Assembly (NCBI GenBank): GCA_040383485.1
Contig: JBEIDK010000064.1
Span: 1-16,388, forward strand
Direction: 5' to 3'
DNA length: 16,388 nt
From: JBEIDK01 sp040383485
Lineage (GTDB): Bacteria > Bacteroidota > Bacteroidia > UBA4408
How positions within the stretch are numbered: position 1 is the first letter of the stretch; each line of letters begins with the position of its first letter. The notes below the pieces were generated by a model that was given only the letters and a program-made list of their open reading frames with translations, did not search any database and was not told where the DNA came from. The position numbers and the translations under genes are program-made. Shown here piece after piece: positions 1 through 8,239 of the stretch.

Positions 1-1
1 A

Positions 2-268
2 GTCTGGAAAAATTTAGGACACGAAACAAGTATTACTTTTGCGGCATTTCCGATATGTAACGAAAGTTACTTAGTAGAAAGTTCATTTGAGTATCCAATT
101 TCAATCAATGGCAAAACGAAGTTTAATCTTGAATTGGAATTGAGATTAAGCAAGGAAGACGTTGAAAAGGCAGTGCTTGCCAACGAGCAAATGATTAAAT
201 TTTTAGATGACAAAGCAGCTAAAAAAGTAATTGTGGTTCCAGGTAAAATTGTGAATGTTGTGGTGTAA
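2..268 (+). CDS. leuS: Leucyl-tRNA synthetase, C-terminal fragment
   Basis: This is the 3' end of a gene that enters from the left edge; reading in frame from base 2 gives 88 residues and a TAA stop at 266-268. The tail reads like bacterial LeuRS: a segment with YPISINGKTKF, where the family has its 'vNGKvR' strand, then a helix with SKEDVEKAVLANEQ, and the final KKVIVVPGKIVNVV, which is a hallmark LeuRS C-terminus. The enzyme charges tRNA-Leu with leucine in the cytoplasm. Only the C-terminal domain is visible; the catalytic HIGH/KMSKS and editing domains lie outside. It converges on the MurF-Alr gene with 24 bp between the stops. Identification rests on recognition of the conserved tail. 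Confidence 0.93.
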   Translation, partial: VWKNLGHETSITFAAFPICNESYLVESSFEYPISINGKTKFNLELELRLSKEDVEKAVLANEQMIKFLDDKAAKKVIVVPGKIVNVVV

Positions 269-292
269 GATTAGTAACTAAGTTTACTTTAT

Positions 293-2782
293 CTACTCTT
301 TCAAATAAATTCTTTTTACTCTTTCAGAAACGCTTGTAAGAGCTTCGTAACTTATTGTATCGAGTGCTTTGGCATATTCTGTAATAGAAAGCTCTTGCCC
401 AAAAACAATTACATCGTCACCTTCATTACAATCAATATTGGTAATGTCAACCATACACATATCCATGCAAATATTTCCAATTGTTTTAGCAAGTTTTCCG
501 CTAATTAATACCGAATAATTACCATTACCTAACTTTCTACTAAAACCATCAGCATAACCAATAGGCAGTGTTGCAATTTTAGATTTGTGCTCAATTTTTC
601 CTTTTCGACTATAACCTACAGTATCGCCTATCTCTAAATTTTTTATTTGTGATATAACAGTCTTTAAGGTGCAAACATTTTCTAAAAAAGGTTTTTCTTC
701 ATCAACATTTGATATTCCATATAATCCAATACCTAATCGTATCATATCATACTGAGCGTTTTTAAATCTTGTGATTCCTCCGGAATTCAGAATATGTTTT
801 TCAAAATTATAACCTAATTGAGCCTCAATACTTAAACATGTTGTTTCAAATATTTCTATTTGCTTCTTTGAAAACTCATCGTATTCAACATTATCAGATG
901 CAACCAAATGAGAGAAAACAGATGAGACTTGCAGCAAACCACTCATTTTAATAGAATGTATTGCATCTTCGATTTCTTGAGGCATAAAACCTAGTCTATG
1001 CATTCCAGTGTCAAGCTTTAGATGTATTTTAAAGGACTTTGTTTTATTTATTTTGGTTTTTGTCCAAATACATATTTGATTCAATAATCGTGTGCAATAA
1101 ATTTCGGGCTCAAGGTTAAATTCTAGAATTTTATCAAAACTATCCGCAGTAACATTCATTACCATAATTGGTGTTTTAATACCTCTTCGTCTCAGCTCTA
1201 CTCCTTCATCGGCATATGCAACTGCTAAATAATCAACACGATTATATTGTAAAATGTTTGCCACTTCATAACTGCCACTACCATATGAAAAAGCCTTAAC
1301 CATGGCCATGACTTTTACATTGCTATTTAGCTTACTCTTATAAAACCTATAATTATTTAATAATGCATTAAGATTAATTTCTAGAATTGTTTCATGTGAT
1401 TTTTGCTGTAATAGCTGGCTTATTTTTTCAAATTCGAACAACCTAGAACCTTTTAATAATATAGCTTCCTGATTGAAATTATCTGATTTAAAACTGACGA
1501 TAAACTCTTCTGTTGAATTATATGATTCCGTATTTAATAAAAAATAGTTTTTTGATTTTGAAATGGCAGGACCTATTAATATTACTCTGTCAATATTTTT
1601 TGATTTAGTAAGTGATGCAACTTTTAAATAAAGCTCTTCTTCATTAATACCACTTTGAAAAATATCAGAGATAATTAATGTTTTCTTTACTAATGGTTGT
1701 GCGTTTAAATAATCTAAGGCTATTGCTAAGGAGTTAATATCAGAGTTATAAAAGTCATTTACAATTACACAATTATTAATTCCTTCTTTTAATTCAAGCC
1801 TCATAGCAACAGGGCTTAGTTGCAACATCCTTTCTTCAATAATACTTTGTTCAATTCCTAAATAAAGCATTAAGCACCAGCAATGAATTGCGTTTTCTAT
1901 AGATGCAGAGTCAATAAATGGTATGGTTATTTGAATAAATGAGTTGTTGTAAATTCCTTGCAGTTGAGTTGTGTTTTGCTGAATACTTATTTTGCCAATT
2001 ACTAAATCTGCTTTTGATTTTTTACTCCAGCTAAATGTTTTTATCTGCTTTTCTGCACTATGTTGTGTATTATAATTAATAATTTCATTGGCAATTGCTT
2101 CGTAATCTTTACAATAAATCAAGCATTGCACATGTTTAAATAGTTTGAATTTTTCATGGGTTTTTGCCTCAATAGAATCAAAACCTTCTGAATGTGCATT
2201 ACCAATATTTGTAAAAATTCCTATAGTAGGATCAATAATACTTTGAAGCATCTGCATTTCATGCGGTAAAGAAATGCCTGCTTCAAAAATACCTAGCGTA
2301 TTTTCATCATTTAATTGCCATACTGAAAGTGGCACTCCAACTTGCGAGTTATAACTTTTCGGACTTCTACAAATATTATAATCGTTATGCAATAGTTGAT
2401 AAAGCCATTCTTTAATTATTGTTTTTCCATTACTTCCAGTAATACCGATAATTGGAATATTATATTCTCTTCTCTTCTTGGTAGCCAGTAATTGTAATGC
2501 TTGAAGAGTATTTGGTACTTTAATGATATTGGCATTTGTAAGTTTTGAAACATCTAATGTTTCTTGGACAATAAAATTTATTATACCTTTTTCATAAAGT
2601 TCTTCAATATATTTATGTCCATTATTTCTTTGTCCTACTATCGCAAAGAATATTGAATTTGATGGATTTACAATTGCTCTACTATCAATTAATATATCAG
2701 AAATTTGTTCATCAGAAACATGCTGTATCCAGCTACCATGAGTTATTCCAACAATACTTTGTAAGCTATAGATATTACTCAC
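293..2782 (-). CDS. Bifunctional MurF ligase / alanine racemase fusion
   Basis: This 829-residue fusion joins two consecutive steps of peptidoglycan precursor synthesis in the cytoplasm. The N-terminal part (about 1-455) is MurF, which adds D-Ala-D-Ala to UDP-MurNAc-tripeptide using ATP; its P-loop GSNGKT is at 116-121, followed by KEW at 124-126. The C-terminal part (about 463-829) is alanine racemase, which makes D-alanine from L-alanine with pyridoxal phosphate. The expected cofactor lysine is K496 in MVKAFSYGSG, the pyridine-contacting arginine is R682 in IRLGIGLYG, and the catalytic tyrosine is Y724 in VGYSR. The length and domain order match the fused form widespread in Bacteroidota, so the fusion is native and not an assembly error. 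The gene starts 16 bp downstream of the HMA-protein stop and is probably co-transcribed with it. The stop is TAG at 293-295. Confidence 0.96.
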   Translation of the reverse strand: MSNIYSLQSIVGITHGSWIQHVSDEQISDILIDSRAIVNPSNSIFFAIVGQRNNGHKYIEELYEKGIINFIVQETLDVSKLTNANIIKVPNTLQALQLLATKKRREYNIPIIGITGSNGKTIIKEWLYQLLHNDYNICRSPKSYNSQVGVPLSVWQLNDENTLGIFEAGISLPHEMQMLQSIIDPTIGIFTNIGNAHSEGFDSIEAKTHEKFKLFKHVQCLIYCKDYEAIANEIINYNTQHSAEKQIKTFSWSKKSKADLVIGKISIQQNTTQLQGIYNNSFIQITIPFIDSASIENAIHCWCLMLYLGIEQSIIEERMLQLSPVAMRLELKEGINNCVIVNDFYNSDINSLAIALDYLNAQPLVKKTLIISDIFQSGINEEELYLKVASLTKSKNIDRVILIGPAISKSKNYFLLNTESYNSTEEFIVSFKSDNFNQEAILLKGSRLFEFEKISQLLQQKSHETILEINLNALLNNYRFYKSKLNSNVKVMAMVKAFSYGSGSYEVANILQYNRVDYLAVAYADEGVELRRRGIKTPIMVMNVTADSFDKILEFNLEPEIYCTRLLNQICIWTKTKINKTKSFKIHLKLDTGMHRLGFMPQEIEDAIHSIKMSGLLQVSSVFSHLVASDNVEYDEFSKKQIEIFETTCLSIEAQLGYNFEKHILNSGGITRFKNAQYDMIRLGIGLYGISNVDEEKPFLENVCTLKTVISQIKNLEIGDTVGYSRKGKIEHKSKIATLPIGYADGFSRKLGNGNYSVLISGKLAKTIGNICMDMCMVDITNIDCNEGDDVIVFGQELSITEYAKALDTISYEALTSVSERVKRIYLKE

Positions 2783-2798
2783 TGATTAAAAATTAATT

Positions 2799-3149
2799 TT
2801 ATTTTTTATGAGCACCCTTTTTACAACATGCGTTTAATTTATCGTAAGAACGCTCATTGGCTTTAAGTTCATCAGCATCATACCCAACTTCTGTAATTGC
2901 TTTTTTAATTTTTTCAGGAGTAGTTTTTTCAGGATTATAGGTAACTGTTAGTATGGCTGTTTCGACATTAAAGTTAGATTTCTTTACACCCTTTTCATAC
3001 GCCATCGCTTTTTCCATAGTTGTTTTGCACATGTCACATACTCCAGAAGTTTTTATTTCTATCGTTTCTAGCTTTGATTTATTTTGAGAAAATACGAAAC
3101 CACTTATTAGGGTGAAGAGAAAAAAACTAATTATACTAAGCCTTTGCAT
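2799..3149 (-). CDS. Secreted heavy-metal-associated (HMA) domain protein
   Basis: This small protein of 116 residues has an N-terminal signal peptide (about 1-21, hydrophobic SIISFFLFTLISGFVF), so it is exported to the periplasm or beyond. Residues about 27-96 form a ferredoxin-like HMA fold of the CopZ/MerP type: the metal-binding CxxC is C38-D-M-C41, and the fold ends with KKAITEVGYDAD. A second cysteine pair, C108-C109, sits in the basic tail (ACCKKGAHKK) with a histidine, which could be an extra metal site. Family knowledge suggests binding of Cu(I) or another soft metal; the actual metal cannot be read from sequence. A promoter-like box precedes it and the wall-synthesis fusion follows 16 bp after its stop, so the two probably share a transcript. 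No metal exporter is visible nearby. Confidence 0.85.
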   Translation of the reverse strand: MQRLSIISFFLFTLISGFVFSQNKSKLETIEIKTSGVCDMCKTTMEKAMAYEKGVKKSNFNVETAILTVTYNPEKTTPEKIKKAITEVGYDADELKANERSYDKLNACCKKGAHKK

Positions 3150-3166
3150 TTTTTATTTATTTTAAA

Positions 3167-3174
3167 CAAAGTTA
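3167..3174 (-). promoter_or_regulatory. Candidate -7 box for the HMA/murF-alr unit
   Basis: On the minus strand this reads TAACTTTG, an exact match to the Bacteroidota -7 consensus TAnnTTTG, 17 nt before the start codon at 3149. I see no convincing TTTG -33 element at the usual spacing, so this is a partial match only. Confidence 0.4.
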
Positions 3175-3209
3175 TTAAAAAGAAGTTTAATTCATTCCTT
3201 CATAAAAAT

Positions 3210-3240
3210 AAGAAGTACCAAGAATTTCTTGGTACTTCTT
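3210..3240 (-). terminator. Rho-independent terminator of the prolyl oligopeptidase gene
   Basis: A perfect inverted repeat has 15-nt arms (3210-3224 and 3226-3240) around one central base; physically this is a stem of about 13 bp with a small loop. On the minus strand it is followed by ATTTTTATG, a T-rich tract. It starts 20 nt after the prolyl oligopeptidase stop at 3260 and lies upstream of the HMA promoter, so it separates the two minus-strand transcripts. Confidence 0.8.
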
Positions 3241-3259
3241 ATTTATGCGAGTGCTTTTT

Positions 3260-5359
3260 TTAAATTTTCATACCTAAATTATACATTACAAAGCTCCATA
3301 TATCTGACCATTCATCAATTTGTTTAGATGTAGGTTTTCCTGCTCCATGTCCTGCATTAACATCAATTCGGATGAGAGTTGGATTGTTTCCTTGTTGGTT
3401 TTCTTGCAGGGTTGCTGCAAATTTAAATGAGTGTGCTGGCACCACTCTATCGTCGTGGTCGCCAGTAACTACCATTGTAGCTGGGTAAGATGTTTTTTTA
3501 ACATTGTGCAATGGCGAATATTTAAGTAGGTTCATGCATTGCTTTTCGTCGGCACTTGTACCATAATCCGTTGCCCATGCCCACCCGATTGTAAATTTGT
3601 GATAGCGTAACATATCGAGTACACCAACTCCTGGCAATGCTACCTTACATAAATCAGGGCGCTGTGTCATTACTGCACCAATAAGCAGTCCTCCATTACT
3701 TCTACCATGTATTGCTAACTTTTCAGTGTTAGTATATTTTTCTGCCTTTAAGTATTCTGCTGCTGCAATAAAATCATCAAATACATTTTGCTTGTTAAAA
3801 ACAGTACCTGCCTTGTGCCATTCTTCTCCATATTCGCCACCTCCACGAATATTTGCAACAGCATAGATACCACCATTTTCTAAGAACACCATACGGCTAG
3901 CAGTAAAGCTTGGAGTAACACTGATGTTAAAACCTCCATAAGCATATAAAAAGCAAGGGTTATTTCCGTTTAACTGAAGACCTTTTTTATAGGTGATAAA
4001 CATTGGAATTTTTTTACCGTCTTTGCTAGGGTAAAATACCTGCTTTGTTTCAAAATCATTATTATTAAAAGGAACTACAGGCTTTCGGAAAAGTTCACGA
4101 TTGTTTTTAGATACATCATATTTGTAAGTTTCGGTTGGTGTTGTCCAATTTTGAAAAGTAAAGAATACCTCATCGCTTTCACGTTCTGAGTTAATGGCAT
4201 CAACCATCCCAACAGCAGGCAATTCAACTTCTCCTTGTAGTTCACCTGCAAAATTGAATCGTAATAACCTACTGTGAACATCTACTAAAAAGTTCGCGAT
4301 AAGCCTTTTGCCTGCTATGCTTACGTTTTGTAACAAATCTGGCGTTTGCCCAATAATTGTTCTCCAAAGTTTTTTATCAGGATTATTGAAATCGATGCCT
4401 AATAATTGGTAGTTAGAAGCATTGTAATTTGTAAGCACTAATAAGATATCATCATTATTATCGATGATATTAAAATCATGCTCGAAATCGGTAACAATGT
4501 TTTTGAATTCAGAATTTGGTTTGCTTAAATCCTTTATCATTAATGAGTTTCCGCTGGTGCTTTCGCTTCCAGCAATAATCAGAAATCTTTCATCTTCGGT
4601 AACACCAGCGCCATAGTTTCGCAAAGGAAAATTTTTATCTTCAAACACAAGAACATCTTTGCTTTGATCCTCTCCAATTTTATGGTAATAAACTTTATGA
4701 AATTCATTTTTTTTCGATAATTCTTTTCCTGCTGCTGGAGCATCGTATCGGCTGTAGTAAAAACCATTTCCTCTAAAAGACATTCCAGAAAATTTCACCC
4801 ATTTTAAAACATCGCTTAATTTATTACCGCTTGTTACATCTAACACGTGAATTTCTTCCCAATCGCTACCTGCTTTTGATATTGCATAAGCCATAGTTTT
4901 TCCATCTTTACTAAAACCTATACCACCAAGCGCTACAGTACCATCAGTACTTAATTTATTAGGGTCGAGCAATACTTCTGGTTTAGCGTCTAAACTGGCC
5001 TGCTTGTAAAGTACAGCTTGGTTTTGTATACCATCATTTTTATAGAAAAAATAGTTGGAGCCATGTTTGAATGGTGCCGAAATTTTTTCGTAATTCCAAA
5101 GTTCTGTTAGTCGTTTTTTTACATTATCACGAAATGGAATTTTACTTAAATAGTCGTAAGTTACTTTGTTCTCTGCCTTCACCCACTCTGCTGTTTCGGC
5201 ACTATTGTCATCTTCGAGCCAACGGTATGGATCGGCTATTTTTTTTCCAAAATAATTATCTACCGTATCAACTTTTTTTGTTGTGGGGTAAACAATATTT
5301 TGTGCTATTGTACTATTCATAATTGCCAATAATCCCAATGAAGTAAGTGATATTTTCAT
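3260..5359 (-). CDS. Secreted prolyl oligopeptidase family (S9A) serine peptidase
   Basis: This 699-residue enzyme cleaves short peptides after proline; its length is that of classical prolyl oligopeptidases (about 700). After a signal peptide (MKISLTSLGLLAIMNSTIAQ) comes the family entry motif ADPYRWLEDD, then a beta-propeller (about 60-420) and an alpha/beta-hydrolase domain. The catalytic triad is complete: Ser554 in GRSNGGL, Asp636 in GDHDDRVVP and His671 in AGHGAGKP, with the conserved YGGFN and NIRGGGEYGEEWH segments before them. The reading frame stays open to a GTG at 5395, but the ATG at 5359 is preferred: it begins directly at a good signal peptide, and a consensus -7 box lies between the two candidates. 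The signal peptide points to periplasmic or extracellular action. The gene is monocistronic, with its own promoter and terminator. Confidence 0.95.
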   Translation of the reverse strand: MKISLTSLGLLAIMNSTIAQNIVYPTTKKVDTVDNYFGKKIADPYRWLEDDNSAETAEWVKAENKVTYDYLSKIPFRDNVKKRLTELWNYEKISAPFKHGSNYFFYKNDGIQNQAVLYKQASLDAKPEVLLDPNKLSTDGTVALGGIGFSKDGKTMAYAISKAGSDWEEIHVLDVTSGNKLSDVLKWVKFSGMSFRGNGFYYSRYDAPAAGKELSKKNEFHKVYYHKIGEDQSKDVLVFEDKNFPLRNYGAGVTEDERFLIIAGSESTSGNSLMIKDLSKPNSEFKNIVTDFEHDFNIIDNNDDILLVLTNYNASNYQLLGIDFNNPDKKLWRTIIGQTPDLLQNVSIAGKRLIANFLVDVHSRLLRFNFAGELQGEVELPAVGMVDAINSERESDEVFFTFQNWTTPTETYKYDVSKNNRELFRKPVVPFNNNDFETKQVFYPSKDGKKIPMFITYKKGLQLNGNNPCFLYAYGGFNISVTPSFTASRMVFLENGGIYAVANIRGGGEYGEEWHKAGTVFNKQNVFDDFIAAAEYLKAEKYTNTEKLAIHGRSNGGLLIGAVMTQRPDLCKVALPGVGVLDMLRYHKFTIGWAWATDYGTSADEKQCMNLLKYSPLHNVKKTSYPATMVVTGDHDDRVVPAHSFKFAATLQENQQGNNPTLIRIDVNAGHGAGKPTSKQIDEWSDIWSFVMYNLGMKI

Positions 5360-5384
5360 GCTATATTTTAATTTATGTTCGAAA

Positions 5385-5392
5385 CAAACATA
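5385..5392 (-). promoter_or_regulatory. Candidate -7 box of the prolyl oligopeptidase gene
   Basis: The minus strand reads TATGTTTG, an exact match to TAnnTTTG, 25 nt upstream of the ATG at 5359. Its position inside the possible GTG-initiated extension argues that translation starts at 5359. A -33 TTTG at normal spacing is not evident. Confidence 0.45.
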
Positions 5393-5486
5393 CACAAAAA
5401 CTGAATTGTGCTGCTTACGATTATACCAAATGAGAACATTAATAGACCAATATTATTAAATAATCATAATTGTTCGATTAGTTGCA

Positions 5487-5518
5487 TTGATTTAAAAGGT
5501 ATTAATTAACTACTTTCG
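5487..5518 (+). promoter_or_regulatory. Promoter of the AsmA-like gene
   Basis: TTG at 5487-5489, a 21-nt spacer, then TACTTTCG at 5511-5518 matches the Bacteroidota pattern TTG-N(about 17-23)-TAnnTTTG with one mismatch. The -7 box ends 24 nt before the ATG at 5543, giving a short leader. Confidence 0.55.
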
Positions 5519-5542
5519 CGGCTAATATTTATTTTTAATGTC

Positions 5543-8239
5543 ATGAAGAAGTTTTTTAAAATACTTAGTATTACATTTATTGTTTTGCTAGTTGCTGCAT
5601 TGGTTTTGCCTTATGTTTTTAAAGACAAAATTGTTGCAGTAATAAAAACTGAAGCCAATAAAAACCTCAATGCAAAGTTCGACTTTAAAGATTTTGACTT
5701 GAGCTTGATAAAGTCATTTCCAGACTTTCAATTTGAATTGAATGATCTTTCAATTATTGGAATTAAGGAATTTGATAAGGACACCTTGATTTATGCAAAG
5801 AGCATTTATTTAAGTGTAAACTTAATGAGTGTAATTAAAGGTGAGCAATACAAAATAAACGATATCACCGTTAAAGATGCATTGCTACAAGGTTTGGTGC
5901 TAAAAGATGGAAAAGCAAATTGGGATATTACTAAACCTGATAGCAGTAAAACACCTGAGGCTGCAAGTGAGCCAACAAAATTTAAAATGCAATTACAAAA
6001 GTTTGAGTTAGTAAACACAACTATTTTATATGATGATGCACAAATGGGTTTTGCTACTAAATTATTCAATACAAATCATACTTTAAAAGGTGATTTTACA
6101 CAAGATATTTTTGATATTACAACTGTTACAGAAATAGAAAAATGGGATTTAACATACGGTGGCGTGAAATATTTTAATAAGTTGCGCACCAATATTGATG
6201 CGGCTTTACTAGCTGACATGCCTAATTTTAAGTTTACTTTTAAGGACAATAAATTTCAACTAAACAACCTTGGCTTAGGCTTAGATGGATACTTTGCTAT
6301 GCCGAAAGAAGACATGGATATGGATTTGAAAATTGTTTGCAAGGAAACATCTTTTGCTTCTATCCTTTCGCTTGTACCAGGTTGTTATACAGCCGACTTT
6401 AAAGATGTAAAAACATCTGGAAGATTAGCTCTAGATGCTTTTGTGAAAGGAATTTATAATGATAAACGAATGCCTGCTTTCGGATTAAAACTTTTGGTTG
6501 AAAATGCCATGTTTAAATATCCTTCATTGCCTGGAACAGTCAATAATATCAATGTAAATGTAGATGTAAAAAATGCAACAGGTGTTCCAGATGCAACAAA
6601 AATCGACATCAATAAATTCCATGTTGAAATGGCTTCTAATCCGGTGGATGTTGCCATGCACATTGCAACACCAATTAGCGACCCATATGCTGATGGCACT
6701 GTAAAGGGGCGTGTAGATTTAAATAGCATCAAACAATTTGTACCACTCGAAGCTGACCAAAAATTGTCGGGTATAATTATTACTGATGTATATATGAAAG
6801 GTAATAAATCGAGCATTGATAATAAAAAGTTTGACGAGTTTGTATGCAATGGAAACCTGATGGTACAAGCCATGAATTATGTGAGTAAAGAAACACCATA
6901 TGGAGTAACCATTGAAAAAATGAATATCAACTTTACGCCCCAATATGCAGAACTACTAGCATTTGATAGTAAAGTTGGTAAGAGTGATTTACATGCAAAT
7001 GGAAAAATGGAAAACTTCATTGGCTATGCTTTAGCAGATGAAATGCTGATTGGTAAATTCAATTTTAGTTCAAGCTATTTAGATGTAAATCAACTCATGT
7101 CGGATGATGGTGCAGAAACAAAACCAGCAGATACTGCAACAAGTTCAAGCGTTGTTGAAGTGCCTTCTAACATTGATTTTGAACTAAACTCAACAATTGG
7201 AAAAGTACTTTATAGCAACATGGAAATGACAAATCTGTTGGGTACAATATCAGTTCGTAACAGTACCGTTGCAATGGAGGGTGTTAAGATGAATATGTTA
7301 GGCGGAACACTAGGATTGAAAGGTTTATATAGTAGTAAAGATAAAAAACATCCTAATGTAAACTTCGATATGGTTATTGGAAATTGGGATGTAACAAAAA
7401 CATATAAAACATTTAATACTGTGAAAAAGTTAGCACCAATTGCCAATTATGCTAAGGGAAATTTCTCAATGGGAATCTCATTCTCATCTATGCTGAATGA
7501 TAGTATGAGCCCAGTGTTAAGTACACTAACGGGTGCAGGTAAGTTGAAGACAAGCAATATGATCATTACCAATTTGCCGATGTTGCAAAAAGTTGCTGAT
7601 GTAGTTAAAATGCCACAGTATAGGCAAGCTGATTTGAAGGATGCCATTGTTGATTTCTCATTTAGCGATGGAAGAGTGAAGGTGGAGCCATTCAATTTTA
7701 AAATTAAAAACACTAAAATGAATTTAAGTGGCTATCAATATTTTGATCAGAAAATAGATTATGATTTAAAAGCAGAGGTTCCGACTTCGGAGTTTGGTGG
7801 AGCTGCAAATAATTTTGCACAAGGTTTGTTGGCACAGGCAAATAGTAAGGGTGCAAATATGAGCATTGGAGAAAAGGTCGATTTGAAAATAAAAATAGGA
7901 GGTACTGTTACAAATCCAACCGTGAGTGCAGGTTTGGCTGATATGGGTAAAAGTGTAGTGAATGATTTAAAGGATAAGGCAAAGGCTGAAATTGATAAGA
8001 AAAAGGCAGAGTTAGAAGCAAAAGCCAAGGCCGAATTAGAGAAACAAAAAGCTGCTGCAATGAATAAGGCAAACGAAGAAATAAATAAACAAAAAGCTGC
8101 TGCCGAAGCACAAGCCAACAAACTTAAATCTGAGGCAGAAGCAAAGGCAAAAGCCGAAGCCGAAAAAGCTAAAAAGGCAGCAGAAGAAAAAATAAAAAAT
8201 GAGGCTAAGAATAAACTGAAAGGTTTATTTGGAAAATAA
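5543..8239 (+). CDS. AsmA-like inner-membrane-anchored envelope protein
   Basis: This 898-residue protein has an N-terminal membrane anchor (about residues 5-27, ILSITFIVLLVAALVLPYVF) and a long periplasmic part. The early DFKDFDLSLIKSFPDFQFELNDLS-like region and the many short beta-rich repeats (for example LSGYQYFDQKIDYDLKAEVP near the end) match AsmA-family proteins of Bacteroidota, relatives of the TamB/VPS13-like lipid-transport fold. Family knowledge links them to outer-membrane assembly or phospholipid transport; the exact cargo is unknown. The last 90 or so residues (807-898) are a Lys/Ala/Glu-rich helix resembling TolA linkers, predicted to be a coiled coil, ending in KLKGLFGK. It has its own promoter and is monocistronic. 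Its stop touches the stop of the convergent acyltransferase gene. Confidence 0.88.
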   Translation: MKKFFKILSITFIVLLVAALVLPYVFKDKIVAVIKTEANKNLNAKFDFKDFDLSLIKSFPDFQFELNDLSIIGIKEFDKDTLIYAKSIYLSVNLMSVIKGEQYKINDITVKDALLQGLVLKDGKANWDITKPDSSKTPEAASEPTKFKMQLQKFELVNTTILYDDAQMGFATKLFNTNHTLKGDFTQDIFDITTVTEIEKWDLTYGGVKYFNKLRTNIDAALLADMPNFKFTFKDNKFQLNNLGLGLDGYFAMPKEDMDMDLKIVCKETSFASILSLVPGCYTADFKDVKTSGRLALDAFVKGIYNDKRMPAFGLKLLVENAMFKYPSLPGTVNNINVNVDVKNATGVPDATKIDINKFHVEMASNPVDVAMHIATPISDPYADGTVKGRVDLNSIKQFVPLEADQKLSGIIITDVYMKGNKSSIDNKKFDEFVCNGNLMVQAMNYVSKETPYGVTIEKMNINFTPQYAELLAFDSKVGKSDLHANGKMENFIGYALADEMLIGKFNFSSSYLDVNQLMSDDGAETKPADTATSSSVVEVPSNIDFELNSTIGKVLYSNMEMTNLLGTISVRNSTVAMEGVKMNMLGGTLGLKGLYSSKDKKHPNVNFDMVIGNWDVTKTYKTFNTVKKLAPIANYAKGNFSMGISFSSMLNDSMSPVLSTLTGAGKLKTSNMIITNLPMLQKVADVVKMPQYRQADLKDAIVDFSFSDGRVKVEPFNFKIKNTKMNLSGYQYFDQKIDYDLKAEVPTSEFGGAANNFAQGLLAQANSKGANMSIGEKVDLKIKIGGTVTNPTVSAGLADMGKSVVNDLKDKAKAEIDKKKAELEAKAKAELEKQKAAAMNKANEEINKQKAAAEAQANKLKSEAEAKAKAEAEKAKKAAEEKIKNEAKNKLKGLFGK
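8042..8103 (+). repeat. 45-bp-spaced direct repeat in the AsmA-like coiled-coil tail
   Basis: The 17-nt string aaacaaaaagctgctgc occurs at 8042-8058 and again at 8087-8103, exactly 45 bp (15 codons) apart, encoding KQKAAA twice. The period keeps the frame and suggests that the helical tail grew by internal duplication. Such repeats can expand or contract between strains. Confidence 0.75.

Noticed and set aside
269..292. Short palindrome ttagtaactaa between the leuS and murF-alr stops as a shared terminator
   Set aside because: The stem is only 5 bp around one base and AT-rich, too weak to claim.
6454..6873. A 139-codon open frame on the minus strand within the AsmA-like gene
   Set aside because: There is no recognisable domain, no promoter-like box that I can see, and it is fully covered by a well-supported gene on the other strand.
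7759..8121. A 120-codon open frame on the minus strand
   Set aside because: It lies fully inside the AsmA-like coding region, opposite the Lys/Ala/Glu-rich tail. Such repetitive composition keeps the opposite frame open by chance, and its product is low-complexity Ala/Phe/Ser.
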